NCBI RefSeq assembly: GCF_001975825.1
Contig: NZ_MTKN01000006.1
Span: forward strand, 62,001-126,000
DNA: 64,000 nt
Origin: [Flexibacter] sp. ATCC 35208
GTDB taxonomy: Bacteria > Bacteroidota > Bacteroidia > Chitinophagales > Chitinophagaceae
Reading direction: 5' to 3'
Both the position numbers and the translations under genes were made by a program. Positions 61,271-64,000 of the stretch are shown one piece after another. Below the pieces are notes generated by a model. The model saw only the letters and a program-made list of their open reading frames with translations. It had not been told where the DNA came from and made no database searches. The first letter of the stretch is position 1. Each line of letters opens with the position of its first letter.

Positions 61271-62761
61271 TTATGCAAAAAAGCCATGTAAAAACCATTG
61301 AGACTGACCTTGATCATAATGACCCAGGCGAAATATCCAGAAACGACCTCCCTTATTATCTTCTACAACATAATAGTCCCTGTGTAACCCTCCATTTATC
61401 CACCACTCCCGTTCAATGCGCTCTGGCCCATCTGCAGCTTTGATAGTATAGCGCTCATTATTATATTGAAAAAGCATAGGTGGGTAGTCCGGTATCGGCG
61501 CCGTCACCTGGATAGGTACCGGCTCCCACAGCAGTATTACCGGCCTGCGCTGGTTTACCTGTTTGGGAGAAAAAGTGTTTTCATCCAGACACGCAATACG
61601 TTGTATACTGACCTCCGGCCAGTAGTGTTCTGCCGGCTGAAATCTTTCGACACTGCTACTACCAAGTTTACCGGTAATGCGGTCTAATAGCTGCGCAACG
61701 CTATTGCTGTTATCAGCGGTAGCCCATAGTTTTTCCTGCGGTGAATGTAGCGGTTCGACAAGTGGAACCTTCAAAGCGAATAGCTCGATACCGGCACCGG
61801 GTGCGATGGCCGCAATTTTTAACTCGAACAGCTGCAACAAATGTTCGGGATTACAGCTGGCCCTATTGGTACCAATACTTACCTGCACCATTTGATTATC
61901 GATCCGGTAGCACAACAGCACAGCACTTCGAAGTCCCTTGCTTTCCCCTTCCAACCGCTTACAGATTTCTTCCAGCAGCCGTTTGATGGCAATCGTAATG
62001 GCAGTGGCCGTTTTGATGGGTTCCAGGCAGGGTAGGCGCTGTTCATATTCAGCAGCAATGCGAATAGGAAAAATGTCCTCCCTTTCCATACCAAGTGCCT
62101 GTCCTATACGCAGTAGCAATGGCATACCGAATCTGCGTTTTAGTACAGATGATGGCATGCTGATAAAGGATTTGATCTGAAGGAAACCCAGTTTCTGCAA
62201 TTGAGACAGTAAGGTATCTTCCAGCCGTAGTGCAGCCGGGGGCAGCGTAGTGATAGTCTGCAGCTCATCGCCACTTGCAATAATGACTTTCTCCCTATAG
62301 TACCTCGATACCGCCCAGGCAGTACCTATAGTGCCGGCCATGGCACCACGGACATCGTAGCCAAAAGCATTAAACTTCATAACGATGTCCTTCAGGTAAT
62401 TTTGTTCACCACCCCACAGGTGGGCACAGCCGGTGGCATCAACAATGAGCCCATCAGGCAGATCAATGCTGACAGTAGGAGAATAACGAATGCACCACTC
62501 GGCAATCGCCCGCAGGATGGTGGACTCCTGCCCCTGTTCGTAGGGAATAATTTCTAATTCGGAGATGATGGCCCTGGCATCAGCTGCCGCCATGCCCTGT
62601 TGAACGCCAAGTGTTTCTGCCAGCCGGGAGGCTGCCATAATAACCTGCCGCCCACGCTCGCTGCGTGCAAAAGCAATGGGACGCTTTCTTGCACCATGTT
62701 TACGCATATACCAGTCGGGCAATAAATGCCGGAACCATAATACCAAATACCGGGAATCCAT
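61271..62761 (-). CDS. imuB: ImuB-like Y-family polymerase homologue
   Basis: A 496-aa protein of the DinB/UmuC fold. Where active polymerases have the first metal-binding acidic residue (usually hhDxD), this has VLWFRHLLPDWYM, and the second motif reads LIVDATGCAHLWGG. The main catalytic acids therefore look absent, as in typical ImuB, a non-catalytic scaffold. The little-finger and C-terminal parts are present, the latter ending in FRLGHYDQGQSQWFLHGFF. ImuB links ImuA, the sliding clamp and DnaE2. It is 2 bp from the imuA stop and leads into dnaE2. Confidence 0.9.
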   Translation of the reverse strand: MDSRYLVLWFRHLLPDWYMRKHGARKRPIAFARSERGRQVIMAASRLAETLGVQQGMAAADARAIISELEIIPYEQGQESTILRAIAEWCIRYSPTVSIDLPDGLIVDATGCAHLWGGEQNYLKDIVMKFNAFGYDVRGAMAGTIGTAWAVSRYYREKVIIASGDELQTITTLPPAALRLEDTLLSQLQKLGFLQIKSFISMPSSVLKRRFGMPLLLRIGQALGMEREDIFPIRIAAEYEQRLPCLEPIKTATAITIAIKRLLEEICKRLEGESKGLRSAVLLCYRIDNQMVQVSIGTNRASCNPEHLLQLFELKIAAIAPGAGIELFALKVPLVEPLHSPQEKLWATADNSNSVAQLLDRITGKLGSSSVERFQPAEHYWPEVSIQRIACLDENTFSPKQVNQRRPVILLWEPVPIQVTAPIPDYPPMLFQYNNERYTIKAADGPERIEREWWINGGLHRDYYVVEDNKGGRFWIFRLGHYDQGQSQWFLHGFFA

Positions 62762-62763
62762 GA

Positions 62764-63498
62764 CTAACCTGCTTTTGAAACCAATGGAATCTGTTCTGTG
62801 ATTGTTTTGCTGTGTTCAGTAACTGTAAAACCAGCCGGTCGCCATGCAACCAGCCACGCGCCCGGCCGGCCATTTTTTACCTTAGATAGTTCAACGTTCC
62901 ATTGTGGATAGCCCACACCCGGAAGTCCATCATCAGATAAACTCGGTAAAGGTTTAATGTGCCATCTGGCTACACTGGTAGTGGTATTTTGGTATTTGGT
63001 AGACCTGAGTAAAAGGCCTGTTACTTTGCTCTTTTCAACGGCTAATTGTAACCTGCGCGACTCCGAAAAAGAGATACGCGGAATCTCAGCAACAATGGCT
63101 GACAAGCCGTTACACTTTAACCCCTCTTCAAAAGCCCAGAGGGCATCCTGTGGGCGCGGTGCATTTATAAATATAATCTGGGTCGGAGCCAGATTAAACC
63201 TGCTGATGGATAAAGGAAAGAAAACACGGGACTGGCAAATCCAAAGGCAGGGTTTGCTGCCGGAAACCAGGCGCGACAATAGCCCGCTTACAAACCCGAA
63301 GGTGGCAGCATACTCTACTTTTGTTTCGCTTACAAATTCGTGTATCGCACCTCTTGGAAAAATCCTGTTCGGAAATGCCTGTTCAATTTTTCCTAGACCC
63401 ACCTCATCGTCCATGTTATTGGGCTTAAAGCCCTGTAAGCGTAAAATGTCCTGCCGTAGTGACGCTATCACATCCATTTTATCTGTCAGCATAGGCAT
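62764..63498 (-). CDS. imuA: ImuA-like RecA-fold protein (mutasome)
   Basis: A 244-aa protein. Segments IFPRGAIHEFV near 50-60 and VSGLLSRLVSGSKPCLWICQS near 75-95 fit the RecA-like fold of ImuA, in which the Walker A lysine is often not strictly kept. The middle IFINAPRPQDALWAFEEGLKCNGLSAIVAEI is typical of the family. It works with ImuB and DnaE2 in DNA-damage-induced mutagenesis. It is the first gene of the operon, and two palindromic operators lie immediately upstream (63510-63547). Confidence 0.9.
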   Translation of the reverse strand: MPMLTDKMDVIASLRQDILRLQGFKPNNMDDEVGLGKIEQAFPNRIFPRGAIHEFVSETKVEYAATFGFVSGLLSRLVSGSKPCLWICQSRVFFPLSISRFNLAPTQIIFINAPRPQDALWAFEEGLKCNGLSAIVAEIPRISFSESRRLQLAVEKSKVTGLLLRSTKYQNTTTSVARWHIKPLPSLSDDGLPGVGYPQWNVELSKVKNGRPGAWLVAWRPAGFTVTEHSKTITEQIPLVSKAG

Positions 63499-63509
63499 TG
63501 GCTTGATTT

Positions 63510-63547
63510 GCTAATTTAATTAGCCAAAAATACTAATTAAATTAGTA
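63510..63547. promoter_or_regulatory. Twin palindromic operators upstream of imuA
   Basis: GCTAATT-T-AATTAGC at 63510-63524 and TACTAATT-A-AATTAGTA at 63531-63547 share the core CTAATT-N-AATTAG. Their centres (63517 and 63539) are 22 bp apart, about two helical turns, so they face the same side. They begin 12 bp upstream of the imuA start. They are the likely binding sites of a damage-responsive repressor (LexA-like or XRE/S24). Confidence 0.75.
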
Positions 63548-63628
63548 TAGTCGGGGTAAGTTTTACACAATTCATTTTAAAACGGGAATGATAATGACCA
63601 TCAATGCTGAAGAGATTGCCAGAAAGCA

Positions 63629-63853
63629 TTGAGAAATAGAATAGTAAGAAAAGTGAAGCGATTGTTCCATCAAAAAGTTTTTATTCTATTTACTGGTGTC
63701 TGTTACAAAACACCCCCTATACTTGAAGAAGATGTTTTGGTCTTCATACAAAAAATAGTTCACGAACCTGATAAAATTGGAAAGGCGGCCATGGCTATTG
63801 CCAAAGCAGCACTTTGTGTAATTGTAGGCGAAGGTTATTTTTTTATTTCATAG
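63629..63853 (+). CDS. Short open frame, doubtful gene
   Basis: A 74-residue frame starting with TTG. The end (VFIQKIVHEPDKIGKAAMAIAKAALCVIVGEGYFFIS) is partly hydrophobic. No family is recognised. Just before it the ATG at 63597 opens only a 12-codon frame (MTINAEEIARKH). I rate both as doubtful; the region opposite imuA often holds its repressor gene, which is not seen here. Confidence 0.2.
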   Translation: MRNRIVRKVKRLFHQKVFILFTGVCYKTPPILEEDVLVFIQKIVHEPDKIGKAAMAIAKAALCVIVGEGYFFIS

Positions 63854-64000
63854 GCCCCTATCATCTTATAGCACTTGACAGCTATTCAGCCTGGCATAAA
63901 TACATAATAAGTAGGCCGGCTGTTAATTTGCCTGCTTTTATAAATTGTACGTCGCCCTCTATCGTTGAACCTGCATTTCGCGGCTATTTTTTGTACAGCC

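Noticed and set aside
1-64000. tRNA genes as integration sites
   Set aside because: No acceptor/T-arm pattern such as GGTTCRANYCC with a matching clover-leaf could be found by eye; a tRNAscan run is needed to be certain.
1-64000. An integrase or recombinase gene for the conjugative element
   Set aside because: No tyrosine or serine recombinase motif was seen in any supported protein; it must lie outside the window or be lost.

Overview
The window looks like a chromosome segment of a Bacteroidota bacterium, most like the Chitinophaga group. The signs are a SusC/SusD pair driven by an ECF sigma/FecR switch, a Bacteroides-type conjugation operon (TraE-F-G-I-J-K-M-N) with its own mob genes, LytTR/LytS two-component signalling, and general lack of strong Shine-Dalgarno sites. 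No tRNA, rRNA or CRISPR array was recognised, and no integrase is present, so neither end of the mobile element is fixed.

Region 1 (1-15.6 kb) looks like ordinary chromosome. On the + strand is the 3' part of a gene fusing the C-terminus of a UDP-galactopyranose-mutase-like flavoprotein to a membrane glycosyltransferase. It is followed by a MauE/DoxX protein, a thioredoxin-like lipoprotein and two sister secreted Cys-containing mini-proteins, closed by a strong bidirectional terminator at 3858-3886. On the - strand, read from 15.6 kb downward, are an ECF sigma factor, FecR anti-sigma factor, SusC (with STN signalling domain), SusD, a secreted thioredoxin and an S9 prolyl-oligopeptidase-like enzyme: a self-regulated outer-membrane uptake and peptide-processing locus.

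Region 2 (16.1-48.5 kb) is an integrative conjugative element core. It begins beside a decayed dnaE pseudogene, followed by a cluster of small related unknown proteins, a repeat-rich candidate oriT, relaxosome protein, relaxase and coupling protein, two RteC-type proteins, and the mating-pair-formation operon. It ends with DUF3945-like, prim-pol and unknown tail genes and a good terminator (44435-44463). A LytTR response regulator with a TPR sensor kinase, an excisionase-like HTH protein and a RadC-like gene preceded by a candidate structured RNA follow.

Region 3 (48.5-57.7 kb) is an accessory island. A truncated IS256-family element carrying a perfect 40-bp palindrome is followed by a possible nuclease with a small partner. 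Next come two separate DprA + phosphoribosyltransferase pairs (ShosTA-like architecture), one on each strand, facing each other around a papain-like cysteine protease gene and a duplicated-domain lipoprotein gene. This is the best candidate for an undescribed conflict or immunity locus.

Region 4 (57.7-64 kb) holds a non-coding array of three 24-bp dyad elements at an exact 44-bp period, then the mutasome operon imuA-imuB-dnaE2 (- strand), headed by two near-identical palindromic operators. The intact polymerase here and the dead one at 16-17.5 kb bracket the conjugation region.
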